Source of the DNA: Methanosarcinaceae archaeon
Lineage (GTDB): Archaea > Halobacteriota > Methanosarcinia > Methanosarcinales > Methanosarcinaceae
Assembly: GCA_020793555.1 (NCBI GenBank)
Contig: DQIO01000277.1
Coordinates: 1 to 12,978 of the forward strand
Reading direction: 5' to 3'
Length of the DNA: 12,978 nt
Shown: one piece after another, positions 1 through 6,305 of the stretch
Layout: every line of letters begins with the position of its first letter
How positions within the stretch are numbered: position 1 is the stretch's first letter
Position numbers and translations under genes: made by a program
The notes under the pieces: model-generated
What the model was told of the DNA's origin: nothing
The model's database searches: none
The model's input: the letters and a program-made list of their open reading frames with translations, nothing else

Positions 1-18
1 TAAACTTAAACTTAAACT
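1..18. repeat. Short tandem repeat, TAAACT x3
   Basis: Three perfect head-to-tail copies of the hexamer TAAACT open the window, about 45 bp upstream of hisS. The array may extend leftwards beyond the window edge. It lies in the AT-rich leader of hisS and could be part of its promoter region, but no clear TATA element can be assigned. No function is claimed. Confidence 0.5.
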
Positions 19-64
19 CACAACCAACCATTATTATCAATTTACACATAAGGACATGACCCAA

Positions 65-1333
65 ATGAAGATCAACAGACCAAGAGGAACAAGGGACTTT
101 TTGCCCGAAGTTACTGCACGCAGGAGACATGTCGAAAACAAGATGCGAAGCGTGGTCAAAAACTGGGGATACAGCGAGATCATAACGCCAACCTTTGAGA
201 GTCTGGACCTGTTCACCCTAAAATCAGGTGAAGGCATTATCGGTGAATTGTACAATTTTACAGATAAAGGCGACAGGGAGATGACACTTCGTCCCGAACT
301 GACCGCACCTGTTATGCGCATGTATGTAAATGAAATGCAGGCGACACAAAAACCTCTCAAGTTGTTCTATTTTGAGAACTGTTTCAGATACGAACGTCCA
401 CAAAAAGGACGGTTCAGGGAATTCTGGCAGTTTGGTGTAGAAGTAATTGGTAGCAGCAGGTCGGATGCAGATGCAGAGGTCATCGCGCTTGCTACGAACA
501 TGCTTGATTCAGCCGGAATAAAAGGCGACCTGCATGTTGGACATCTTGGTATCATACGCCACATATTAAGTGTGCTGGAAACCGAACAGCAGAGTCAGAT
601 AATGCGGCTTGTTGACAAAAAGGACGATACCGGTCTGGATGATTATCTGGAACAGATCAATGCACCTGCCGACCTTCGGCGGAATCTTCTTGAACTCATC
701 TGTTTGACCGGAAATGATGCTGTCGAAAAAGCACGCGCGGTCATAGGCAACATACCTGAACTTGACACATTTAAGGAACTGCTTACACTTCTTGATGCCC
801 ACGGGATCGAGTACAATGTGGATTTCGGCATTGCCAGAGGACTTGATTACTACACGGGCATGGTCTTTGAGATATATGCTGAAGGACTCGGTGCACAAAA
901 TCAGGTCTGCGGCGGCGGTTCATACAACCTGATCAAACTGTTTGGCGGCGGAGATGTACCGTCAACCGGATTTGGAATTGGGTTTGACCGCATAATGGAA
1001 ATATGTGAGGTCAAAGCAGATGAAACAAAAAAGATTGTTGTAATTTCAACCGATTCAACCCGACTTGATGCGATCAAGGTCGCAAATGAACTCCGACGCG
1101 TTGCACCTGTCTATCTTGATATTATGAAACGCAACTTCAAGGCGCAAATGTCCTATGCAAATTACATTGGCGCTGATTATACAGTGATAGTCGGTGAGCG
1201 CGAACTTGAAGCAGGAAAGGTCACGCTCAAAGATATGGAATCGGGTGAACAGTCACTCATAAGTGTGGATGAAGTAATCCAGACAATTCATCCGGACATA
1301 TCTGGAAAGGATATTACCAACAAACGTTGGTAA
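65..1333 (+). CDS. hisS: Histidyl-tRNA synthetase
   Basis: Class II aminoacyl-tRNA synthetase that charges tRNA-His with histidine in the cytoplasm. Numbered from an upstream in-frame ATG at 56, the 425-residue protein has class II motif 2 at about 110-126 ([14 protein letters not shown]), the histidine-specific HisA motif RGLDYYTG at 261-268, and motif 3 at about 286-311 (GGGSYN through GFGIGFDR). A C-terminal anticodon-binding domain follows from about residue 325. The length is normal for the family. I prefer the ATG at 65 ([15 protein letters not shown]). The Shine-Dalgarno-like AAGGA at 50-54 leaves a 10-nt spacer to it but only 1 nt to the ATG at 56, and family members usually begin close to the [10 protein letters not shown] motif. 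It ends in TAA 41 nt before the next gene, with no obvious terminator between, so read-through into the pilin-like cassette is possible. Confidence 0.97.
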   Translation: MKINRPRGTRDFLPEVTARRRHVENKMRSVVKNWGYSEIITPTFESLDLFTLKSGEGIIGELYNFTDKGDREMTLRPELTAPVMRMYVNEMQATQKPLKLFYFENCFRYERPQKGRFREFWQFGVEVIGSSRSDADAEVIALATNMLDSAGIKGDLHVGHLGIIRHILSVLETEQQSQIMRLVDKKDDTGLDDYLEQINAPADLRRNLLELICLTGNDAVEKARAVIGNIPELDTFKELLTLLDAHGIEYNVDFGIARGLDYYTGMVFEIYAEGLGAQNQVCGGGSYNLIKLFGGGDVPSTGFGIGFDRIMEICEVKADETKKIVVISTDSTRLDAIKVANELRRVAPVYLDIMKRNFKAQMSYANYIGADYTVIVGERELEAGKVTLKDMESGEQSLISVDEVIQTIHPDISGKDITNKRW

Positions 1334-1374
1334 TAACTGTGGTTCAAAAACTATCCTGACTTTTATTTGTTACC

Positions 1375-1878
1375 ATGAAAACATCCCGCAGATCACTGAT
1401 TACTGACGAGGCCGCAGCCGATGCTCTCCCTATGAGGTTCACGGTTGCTGCGATACTTATTGCTATTATTGGAATTCTCATTGCGTCATCCGTTCTTGAT
1501 CTGATGTCAACTGCGCGCACGCATGAGGCACAGGCCGAGATATCAAAAGTTGTATCCAATGCCGAACAAATGTCGGTGCGCGGGGCTGGCAGCGTGGTTA
1601 CACTTGACATCGATATCCCGCATGATGTCACTGTTATACTTGGCGCGCTGCCGAAAGATGAAGGTGAATGGCCGCGCGATGCCGGCAATTACTATATCCG
1701 GTCCGGCAGCGAACGCAAGGTGTACGAGACAGAGGCGGCATTTTCAAATTTTGAGATGGACGGTGCGGTTGAACTCTCAGAGGGTCCGCACATGTTGACG
1801 CTTGAAAGTGTTTACAATTCCGATTACGGACGGGTATTTGTTCTGGTTTATGAAACAAAAGATGGCGGGGTGGTTTAA
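1375..1878 (+). CDS. Small exported pilin-like protein (cassette gene 1)
   Basis: Product of 167 residues; I do not recognise a characterised family. A short charged N-terminus (MKTSRRSLITDE) is followed by a single hydrophobic segment at about residues 22-42, then about 125 residues with a polar, beta-rich look and no second membrane segment. This topology fits a membrane-anchored protein facing outward, as in archaeal type IV pilins and pseudopilins. Just before the hydrophobic segment sits ITDEAA, the same kind of motif found in the next three genes. The ATG at 1375 has no clear Shine-Dalgarno sequence; an alternative start (Met20, 1432) would remove the charged N-terminus. It lies 41 nt after hisS and abuts gene 2. 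Methanogens and haloarchaea carry clusters of small uncharacterised pilin-like proteins near PilB/PilC-type secretion genes; membership here is inference. Confidence 0.8.
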   Translation: MKTSRRSLITDEAAADALPMRFTVAAILIAIIGILIASSVLDLMSTARTHEAQAEISKVVSNAEQMSVRGAGSVVTLDIDIPHDVTVILGALPKDEGEWPRDAGNYYIRSGSERKVYETEAAFSNFEMDGAVELSEGPHMLTLESVYNSDYGRVFVLVYETKDGGVV

Positions 1879-1879
1879 G

Positions 1880-2494
1880 TTGAGAAAAACTCGAATAAAT
1901 ATAATTGACGACCAGTCCGGCTGGATAGATTTTACTCTTTCCAAAATAGCAATGATAATTGCAAGTGTGATCATCATTGCCGCTGCATTCCAACTGGCAG
2001 CCGATTTCAAGGATATGGGGCGTGAAAACGAACTGGGGGTTATCGCATTGGATTTCAAGTCTGCTGTGGACAATGTGGGGAGTGATACTTTTGACGCAGG
2101 TGTTGTGCGAACATATTCATTTGACACAGAAAGGTTCAGTTTTGACAACGATTTTTATGATGTCAATGCATCCATCTCAGGCGAGTATGTGAGAATGACT
2201 GCCACAGCAAGTGGCGGCAGATCCATACATGCCGTCAAACCGCTCACGTTCAGGGTGCTGCCATTCAATGAAAGCACACTCCAAAGTGAACTTGCAGGCA
2301 GTTTTGGTCATGACGGCACAGTGGATGATCCTATTGTCAGCGACTACACAACGGTTGTGGATGTTCTGTCACAAACGAGCGCAAATGAAGTAATGTTAAA
2401 TACAAGCATGGATGTTTACATCCAAAAAACGTTTATATGTATAAATACTGGCAATGGGGTAAACAAACTTGACTATGTCCTTGTTCATCAATGA
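1880..2494 (+). CDS. Small exported pilin-like protein (cassette gene 2)
   Basis: About 204 residues from a TTG start at 1880, directly after the TAA of gene 1. The sequence GGGGTGG at 1867-1873 gives a GGTG-type ribosome binding site six bases before this TTG. An in-frame ATG at 1862 (MAGWFKLRK) is the main alternative and would overlap gene 1 by 17 nt. The N-terminus reads MRKTRINIIDDQSGWIDFTL, then a hydrophobic segment at about residues 20-40 followed by a roughly 160-residue, beta-rich, presumably extracellular domain. DDQSG before the membrane segment resembles a class III (prepilin-type) processing context. The product is unrecognised; a pseudopilin-like or pilus-associated role is inferred from topology and neighbours. 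The last 26 bases overlap gene 3, and the 3' end also contains a promoter-like element, so the exact C-terminus may be unusual. Confidence 0.75.
   Translation: MRKTRINIIDDQSGWIDFTLSKIAMIIASVIIIAAAFQLAADFKDMGRENELGVIALDFKSAVDNVGSDTFDAGVVRTYSFDTERFSFDNDFYDVNASISGEYVRMTATASGGRSIHAVKPLTFRVLPFNESTLQSELAGSFGHDGTVDDPIVSDYTTVVDVLSQTSANEVMLNTSMDVYIQKTFICINTGNGVNKLDYVLVHQ
2424..2447 (+). promoter_or_regulatory. Candidate internal archaeal promoter (BRE plus TATA) inside cassette gene 2
   Basis: An A-rich run followed by TTTATATG (2432-2439) and TATAAATA (2440-2447) resembles a BRE/TATA pair. With the usual spacing of about 25 nt, transcription would begin near 2460-2472, just at or before the start of cassette gene 3. 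That would give an almost leaderless message for genes 3 and 4. The prediction rests on sequence match only. Confidence 0.4.
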
Positions 2495-2972
2495 CGAGCG
2501 CGGTGTGCTCGAACCGCAGAACGATCTATTTGCTACTGCACTATTGGTTATCGGGTTTGTGGTATTTGCGGCTATCATGTCCAAAACGTACCTGACATAC
2601 GATGAAAACTCATTCGCTCTTGAGAATTACGAAGAAGCCTCAAGGATCGCACAGGCAATTGCCTCTGATGAATTGCTTCACAACACGCGCTCGGGCATCC
2701 TTTCTGCATCAGTGCTTGACAGGATAAGCACTCCGGCAAGTGATGAAACTATGCGTGATATGTTGTTTTCGAGTTTTTCAGGCAATTTCGATTTTTCGGT
2801 TGAGATCGCAACCGATGATGAAAAACACCAGTGGACGATCGAGCAAAGACCCATAAGCACGGCAAACGGTGATGTAATTGCAGCATCTGTCCCCGTGGTA
2901 ATTGAATTGAATCCTGCGGAATCGGTTGCCGGAACTTTGACAGTCAAAATGAGAAAAAGAGGATGGATATGA
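2469..2972 (+). CDS. Small exported pilin-like protein (cassette gene 3)
   Basis: Product of 167 residues from a TTG at 2469, or 165 from ATG 2475. A GGGGT at 2456-2460 lies eight bases before the TTG and fourteen before the ATG, so both remain possible. The N-terminus FINDERGVLEPQNDLF is followed by a hydrophobic segment at about residues 20-37, a short helical-looking region (ENYEEASRIAQAIASDELL) and a polar C-terminal domain. DERG immediately ahead of a hydrophobic stretch resembles a prepilin peptidase site with Gly before the cleavage. No family is recognised. It overlaps gene 2 by about 26 nt and gene 4 by 4 nt (ATGA), so the three genes are likely translationally coupled and their products may act together. 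Confidence 0.82.
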   Translation: MTMSLFINDERGVLEPQNDLFATALLVIGFVVFAAIMSKTYLTYDENSFALENYEEASRIAQAIASDELLHNTRSGILSASVLDRISTPASDETMRDMLFSSFSGNFDFSVEIATDDEKHQWTIEQRPISTANGDVIAASVPVVIELNPAESVAGTLTVKMRKRGWI

Positions 2973-4195
2973 TGTCAAAGGATTCGGGGCACGATAAGGA
3001 TTGCTTTGGTGCGAACAGCAAAAACATCTTCACAGACCGGATGGCATTTTCATCCACGATAGATGCAATGTTCTTCCTTGTGATGATATCCATTGCAGCC
3101 GTAATCCTGCTGCCCTCCATAATGGCTGACAACCAATATGATGCAGCCGGATATACTGCAATACAGGAATTTGACACACATATTTTGGAATCGCTACTTA
3201 GCAGCAATGCGGATGAGTTTGAATACGAGATTGCACCTCTTGCAGTCGTGAATATATCTATTCCCTCGAATTCCATAACGCAGGGTCCCATGAAAACGCT
3301 TTTTGGAAAGGAACAGAACCACAGGACATTTTCGGATATTGTGGCAGAGAGTATGGCACTTAATTTGATGATGGAAAATAACGGCTCCAGGGTGTATCTG
3401 AATCCTATATCAAAGGAACATTCGACTGCCACTACTGCAATGATGCAGTCATATCTTGATTCTAAGATCGGAGGGCGATATAACTACCGATTTGAAGCAC
3501 ACTGGTATCCGGTATCGGGATTCCCGCTTGGAAGCGATATCATTGTGGGGGACACGCCCCCGCATGATGCGATACGCCAAAATACAAAACTCACATTACC
3601 CTTTATCTTCGTGGCATCAAAGAATGACATTCTTGAAACGGTGAATGATTCCGTACTTGCAGATGCGCTTGGAAGTTCTTCAAACGAGACGATGCGTGCG
3701 GTATTGTATGATGGATTCAACGATAGTCTTGACACGGCTGCCAGAGGATCCGCAGAGATGATCGTGGGTTCCATATTCCCATCCGAGCACCTGAACTCAC
3801 TCAACAAGAACGCATCCGGTATGCAAAGCGACCAGTTAGGAATCATATCCACTCCTGGCGGTGCCGACACACTTGATCCCGATCTTGTTATCGCAGCATA
3901 TCTTCTTAATTATACTGCCAATACTGTCGTGGGTCTGGATATTGAAATACCTGTGGACATTATTTTGTCCGATATGGTGTCAATGGTTGAACAGGAATTG
4001 ATCGATGCCATGCAGGAACAGATTGCTTTTCAATTAAAGACCGATATGTCAGATGAGATCAACAGCACTATAAACGGCATCATTGACAGCAGTGATTTTG
4101 GCAGTGCTCAAAGTTTGCGTGATGTGCAGGTCGAATCTATTTACAGGAGAGTGAATGGTGGCGGCGTTGACATTGAACTGATGCTCTGGCAGTGA
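2969..4195 (+). CDS. Large exported protein with N-terminal membrane anchor (cassette gene 4)
   Basis: About 408 residues. The start is set by GAGG at 2959-2962, which leaves six bases to ATG 2969; ATG 2963 and ATG 2972 are in-frame alternatives. Residues below count from 2963. A hydrophilic N-terminus ending IFTDRMAF is followed by one hydrophobic segment at about 35-55, then a roughly 350-residue soluble domain. That domain has eight N-glycosylation sequons (N97, N140, N228, N241, N253, N283, N316, N367), consistent with an extracellular glycoprotein. A helical stretch at about 335-370 (MVEQELIDAMQEQIAF) could mediate oligomerisation. No enzyme motif is seen and the family is unrecognised. 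It is the last gene of the cassette: TGACC-ATCC-GGTCA at 4193-4206 makes a small hairpin over its stop codon. It may be the main structural or tip protein of a surface assembly, but this is inference. Confidence 0.82.
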   Translation: MMSKDSGHDKDCFGANSKNIFTDRMAFSSTIDAMFFLVMISIAAVILLPSIMADNQYDAAGYTAIQEFDTHILESLLSSNADEFEYEIAPLAVVNISIPSNSITQGPMKTLFGKEQNHRTFSDIVAESMALNLMMENNGSRVYLNPISKEHSTATTAMMQSYLDSKIGGRYNYRFEAHWYPVSGFPLGSDIIVGDTPPHDAIRQNTKLTLPFIFVASKNDILETVNDSVLADALGSSSNETMRAVLYDGFNDSLDTAARGSAEMIVGSIFPSEHLNSLNKNASGMQSDQLGIISTPGGADTLDPDLVIAAYLLNYTANTVVGLDIEIPVDIILSDMVSMVEQELIDAMQEQIAFQLKTDMSDEINSTINGIIDSSDFGSAQSLRDVQVESIYRRVNGGGVDIELMLWQ

Positions 4196-4254
4196 CCATC
4201 CGGTCAATCACAACCTATATATTTGATGTTGGTTTATTTAAAGCGCTTCGCCGC

Positions 4255-4282
4255 AATAGACTATTATTTTAAATAGACTATT
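4255..4282. promoter_or_regulatory. Twin operator-like palindromes, AATAGACTATT x2
   Basis: AATAGACTATT occurs twice, at 4255-4265 and 4272-4282, exactly 17 bp apart. Each copy is itself an inverted repeat (AATAG-A-CTATT); the second extends to AAATAG-A-CTATTT. The pair flanks a TATA-like TTTTAAATA. Two identical dyads around a core promoter are typical of a site bound by a dimeric repressor or activator. The regulator is unknown. Confidence 0.5.
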
Positions 4283-4397
4283 TAACTATAATATCAAGTG
4301 AATATACTCCCATATGTTCCTGTAAACTTGATTGTATTGAGTTTAAATTGAAACATTATCTTAAATTTCAGTTTGAACACACAAAACTAAACGTAGA

Positions 4398-4416
4398 TTG
4401 TAATTTGAAATTACAA
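4398..4416 (+). promoter_or_regulatory. Hairpin directly upstream of the rps15 ribosome binding site
   Basis: TTGTAATTT and AAATTACAA form a perfect 9-bp inverted repeat around a single G (an 8-bp RNA stem with a 3-nt loop). The right arm ends seven bases before the AGGAGG Shine-Dalgarno at 4423-4428. The AT-only stem would be weak alone. The position suits control of ribosome access, for instance by uS15 binding its own message, or a DNA operator. No direct evidence separates these. Confidence 0.4.
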
Positions 4417-4434
4417 ATCACTAGGAGGAATATA

Positions 4435-4893
4435 ATGGCAAAAATGCATACCCGGAAGAAAGGAAAATCCGGCTCCACAAAACCAGTTAGAACAGAAGCA
4501 CCTGCATGGTCAACAATGACTGCAGATGAGATTACAAATGTTATTCTGGACATGTGGAAACAGGGCAATTCAACAAGCGAAATAGGAATGACCTTAAGAG
4601 ACCGATATGGTGTCCCTGATGTAAAGATCGCAACAGGCAAGAAGATTACGGCTATTTTGGAAGAGAACGATGTTTCTCCTGATCTGCCGGAAGACCTGTA
4701 CAACCTGCTTGTAAAGGCAATCGGACTCAGGAAACACATTATGGTGAACAAAAAGGATGTACACAACAAGCGTTCACTTCATTCCACTGAAGCAAAGATC
4801 AGAAGACTGGTCAAATACTACCAATCCTCAAAGGTATTACCAATGGACTGGAAGTACAAACCGGAAACAGCAGAGATGTTAATCTCAAGATAA
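4435..4893 (+). CDS. rps15: Ribosomal protein uS15 (S15P)
   Basis: A 152-residue archaeal-type uS15, a primary binder of the central domain of 16S rRNA in the small ribosomal subunit. The start ATG at 4435 is fixed by a near-perfect AGGAGG at 4423-4428 and by the expected N-terminus [17 protein letters not shown]. An archaeal/eukaryotic N-terminal domain (about residues 1-60) precedes the conserved S15 helical core, visible as [20 protein letters not shown] at about 98-117 and [13 protein letters not shown] after it. Length is normal for archaea. It stands alone between its own long leader and a strong terminator-like hairpin, so it is probably a monocistronic unit here. In many euryarchaea recJ and pcc1 follow it directly; here they lie about 5.8 kb downstream, past the glm operon. 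Confidence 0.97.
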   Translation: MAKMHTRKKGKSGSTKPVRTEAPAWSTMTADEITNVILDMWKQGNSTSEIGMTLRDRYGVPDVKIATGKKITAILEENDVSPDLPEDLYNLLVKAIGLRKHIMVNKKDVHNKRSLHSTEAKIRRLVKYYQSSKVLPMDWKYKPETAEMLISR

Positions 4894-4914
4894 TCTCTTG
4901 GTGTTGATTTATTA

Positions 4915-4969
4915 ATATCGGCATGCCCTTGGCATCCGATATCTCTTTTATTTTTTGCTTTCATTTTTT
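4915..4969 (+). terminator. Hairpin plus T-tract terminator after rps15
   Basis: ATATCGG (4915-4921), a bulged C, and ATGCC (4923-4927) pair perfectly with GGCAT (4931-4935) and CCGATAT (4936-4942) around a CTT loop, giving a 12-bp stem. A pyrimidine/T-rich tract follows (4943-4969, including TTTTATTTTTT and CATTTTTT). Archaeal termination mainly needs the T tract; the stem makes this a convincing transcript end. Confidence 0.8.
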
Positions 4970-5035
4970 ACCTTCAATTTTCGTATAATTTCCGTCTCAT
5001 CTTTAGTTGCATTGCTCGCTTGCAATACAATTATT

Positions 5036-5056
5036 AAAGGGAAGTTATAAATTGTT
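5036..5056 (+). promoter_or_regulatory. Promoter of the glm operon, probably leaderless
   Basis: TTATAAAT at 5045-5052, preceded by purine-rich AAAGGGAAG as a possible BRE, lies about 27 bp before the ATG at 5076. No Shine-Dalgarno sequence precedes that ATG. The spacing predicts transcription starting at or within a few bases of the start codon, so the first glm gene is probably translated from a leaderless message. Confidence 0.6.
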
Positions 5057-5075
5057 AAAAAGACCACTATATGTC

Positions 5076-6293
5076 ATGAAAGCAATTATTCTTGCAGCCG
5101 GCGAAGGATTGAGGTGCAGACCACTAACACTTACGCGTTCAAAGGTCATGCTTCCTGTCGCAAATAAACCTATTTTGGAGCATGCCATATATTCGCTTGT
5201 AGAGAACGACATTAAGGACATAATACTAATTGTCGGATATGAAAAAGAGCGTATAATGGATTATTTTGAGGACGGGGTTAACTTTGGGGTCAATATTACT
5301 TATATCGAACAAAAGGCGCAACTTGGAACCGCACATGCTGTCAAACAAACACGCGATTTTATCGAACCGGATGGAAAAGAGTTTATTGTTGTGAACGGGG
5401 ATAATATCATTGAGCCCAAAACGGTTTCCGACCTTCTTGATGGGCGCGGGGGTGACGCAACCATCCTGACATTCAAAATGGAACACACTATTGGTTATGG
5501 TGTGGTCATAGCAGAAGGCAGACAGGTGAAACAGATTGTTGAGAAACCAAAAGCTGACATCAGTCATCTTGTGAATACCGGAATATATCTGTTCAACCCG
5601 AAAATATTCGAGTACATTGAAAGCACTCCCTTATCCGATAGCGGAGAATATGCAATAACAGATGCACTCCAGCAGATGATCGATGCCGGATTGGAAGTGA
5701 CAATGGTGCCAACACAGTCAAGATGGCTGGATGCCGTATATTCATGGGACCTATTGAAAGCGAATTCCACTGTACTTGATCAGGATCATACATCTAATGT
5801 AATAGGCACGATCGAAGAGGGTGCCGTAATTAAAGGTAACGTATCGGTTGGAAATAATACCACTATTCGATCAGGCTGTTATATCGTTGGTCCTGTGTTG
5901 ATCGGGGACAATTGCGAGATCGGTCCTGATGTAGTGATATTGCCATCCACCACCATTGGAAACAATGCCTCTATTGGGCCATTTTCACAGATTAAGAACA
6001 GTATCATAATGAACGATGCAAGGATCGAGGCGCACACGTTTATATCAAATTCGGTAATTGGCAGCAACAATACGATCGGTTCACATTTTATCACTGATGA
6101 AAAAGATAATTTGAAGATTGAAATGATAGGTATGCTGCACCACGCCGACCGTCTGGGTGTGATCACGGGAGACGATATTGTAATTGGTCACAGGGTTTTG
6201 GTAAAACCTGGTGTTTTGATCGGTGCCGGTTGTAATGTTGAATCCGGGAATATAATTAACAGGGAACTGCCTCCGAATTCTACTGTTGTATAG
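5076..6293 (+). CDS. GlmU-like sugar-1-phosphate nucleotidyltransferase with degenerate acetyltransferase domain
   Basis: A 405-residue two-domain protein. The N-terminal nucleotidyltransferase domain (about 1-235) has LAAGEGLRCRPLT (6-18), [14 protein letters not shown] (23-36), QLGTAHAV (82-89), metal-binding NGDN (107-110) and VEKP (155-158). The C-terminal left-handed beta-helix (about 245-405) shows hexapeptide repeats such as IGDNCEIGPDVVI. The signature has Leu where GxGTR has Thr. Compared with the paralogue at 9492 and with the archaeal enzyme ST0452, the acetyltransferase site is altered: HLSY is replaced by HTFI at 320-323, and the GAGT...ANLRHD segment by GSHFITDEKD. Uridylyl- or thymidylyltransferase activity on glucose-1-P or a similar sugar is therefore more likely than full GlmU activity; the substrate is inferred. 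I chose ATG 5076 over upstream starts because the family begins MKAIILAAG and the promoter spacing fits. It ends in TAG, 12 nt before glmS. Confidence 0.88.
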   Translation: MKAIILAAGEGLRCRPLTLTRSKVMLPVANKPILEHAIYSLVENDIKDIILIVGYEKERIMDYFEDGVNFGVNITYIEQKAQLGTAHAVKQTRDFIEPDGKEFIVVNGDNIIEPKTVSDLLDGRGGDATILTFKMEHTIGYGVVIAEGRQVKQIVEKPKADISHLVNTGIYLFNPKIFEYIESTPLSDSGEYAITDALQQMIDAGLEVTMVPTQSRWLDAVYSWDLLKANSTVLDQDHTSNVIGTIEEGAVIKGNVSVGNNTTIRSGCYIVGPVLIGDNCEIGPDVVILPSTTIGNNASIGPFSQIKNSIIMNDARIEAHTFISNSVIGSNNTIGSHFITDEKDNLKIEMIGMLHHADRLGVITGDDIVIGHRVLVKPGVLIGAGCNVESGNIINRELPPNSTVV

Positions 6294-6305
6294 TGGGTGC
6301 GAAAA

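Larger units (their letters stand above)
4196..4434 (+). promoter_or_regulatory. Intergenic leader and promoter region of rps15
   Basis: A gene-free, AT-rich stretch of 239 bp. It has several TATA-like candidates: TTTATTTAAA (4233-4242), TTTTAAATA (4267-4275), TTTAAATT (4342-4349) and TTAAATTT (4361-4368). The first two would give a 5' leader of roughly 130-170 nt, the later two a short one; the sequence does not decide. The upstream ORF extension of rps15 (29 codons from ATG 4348) lacks a ribosome binding site and is not uS15-like, so I treat it as non-coding leader. The palindromes and the hairpin inside are listed separately. Confidence 0.55.

Noticed and set aside
37..360. Minus-strand open frame antisense to hisS
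   Set aside because: Overlaps the strongly supported HisS gene; no ribosome binding site and no recognisable protein features.
1802..1879. Upstream extension of cassette gene 2 from ATG 1802
   Set aside because: It would overlap gene 1 by 77 bases without a ribosome binding site; TTG 1880 or ATG 1862 fit better.
4193..4206. TGACC-ATCC-GGTCA hairpin as a terminator of the pilin-like cassette
   Set aside because: The stem is only 5 bp and is not followed by a clear T run; too weak to list as a terminator.
4348..4434. 29-codon N-terminal extension of rps15 from ATG 4348
   Set aside because: No ribosome binding site and no similarity to uS15, while AGGAGG sits at proper spacing before ATG 4435, where the usual N-terminus starts.
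5007..5075. 23-codon upstream extension of the first GlmU-like gene
   Set aside because: It runs across the TATA box, and the family begins with MKAIILAAG at 5076.
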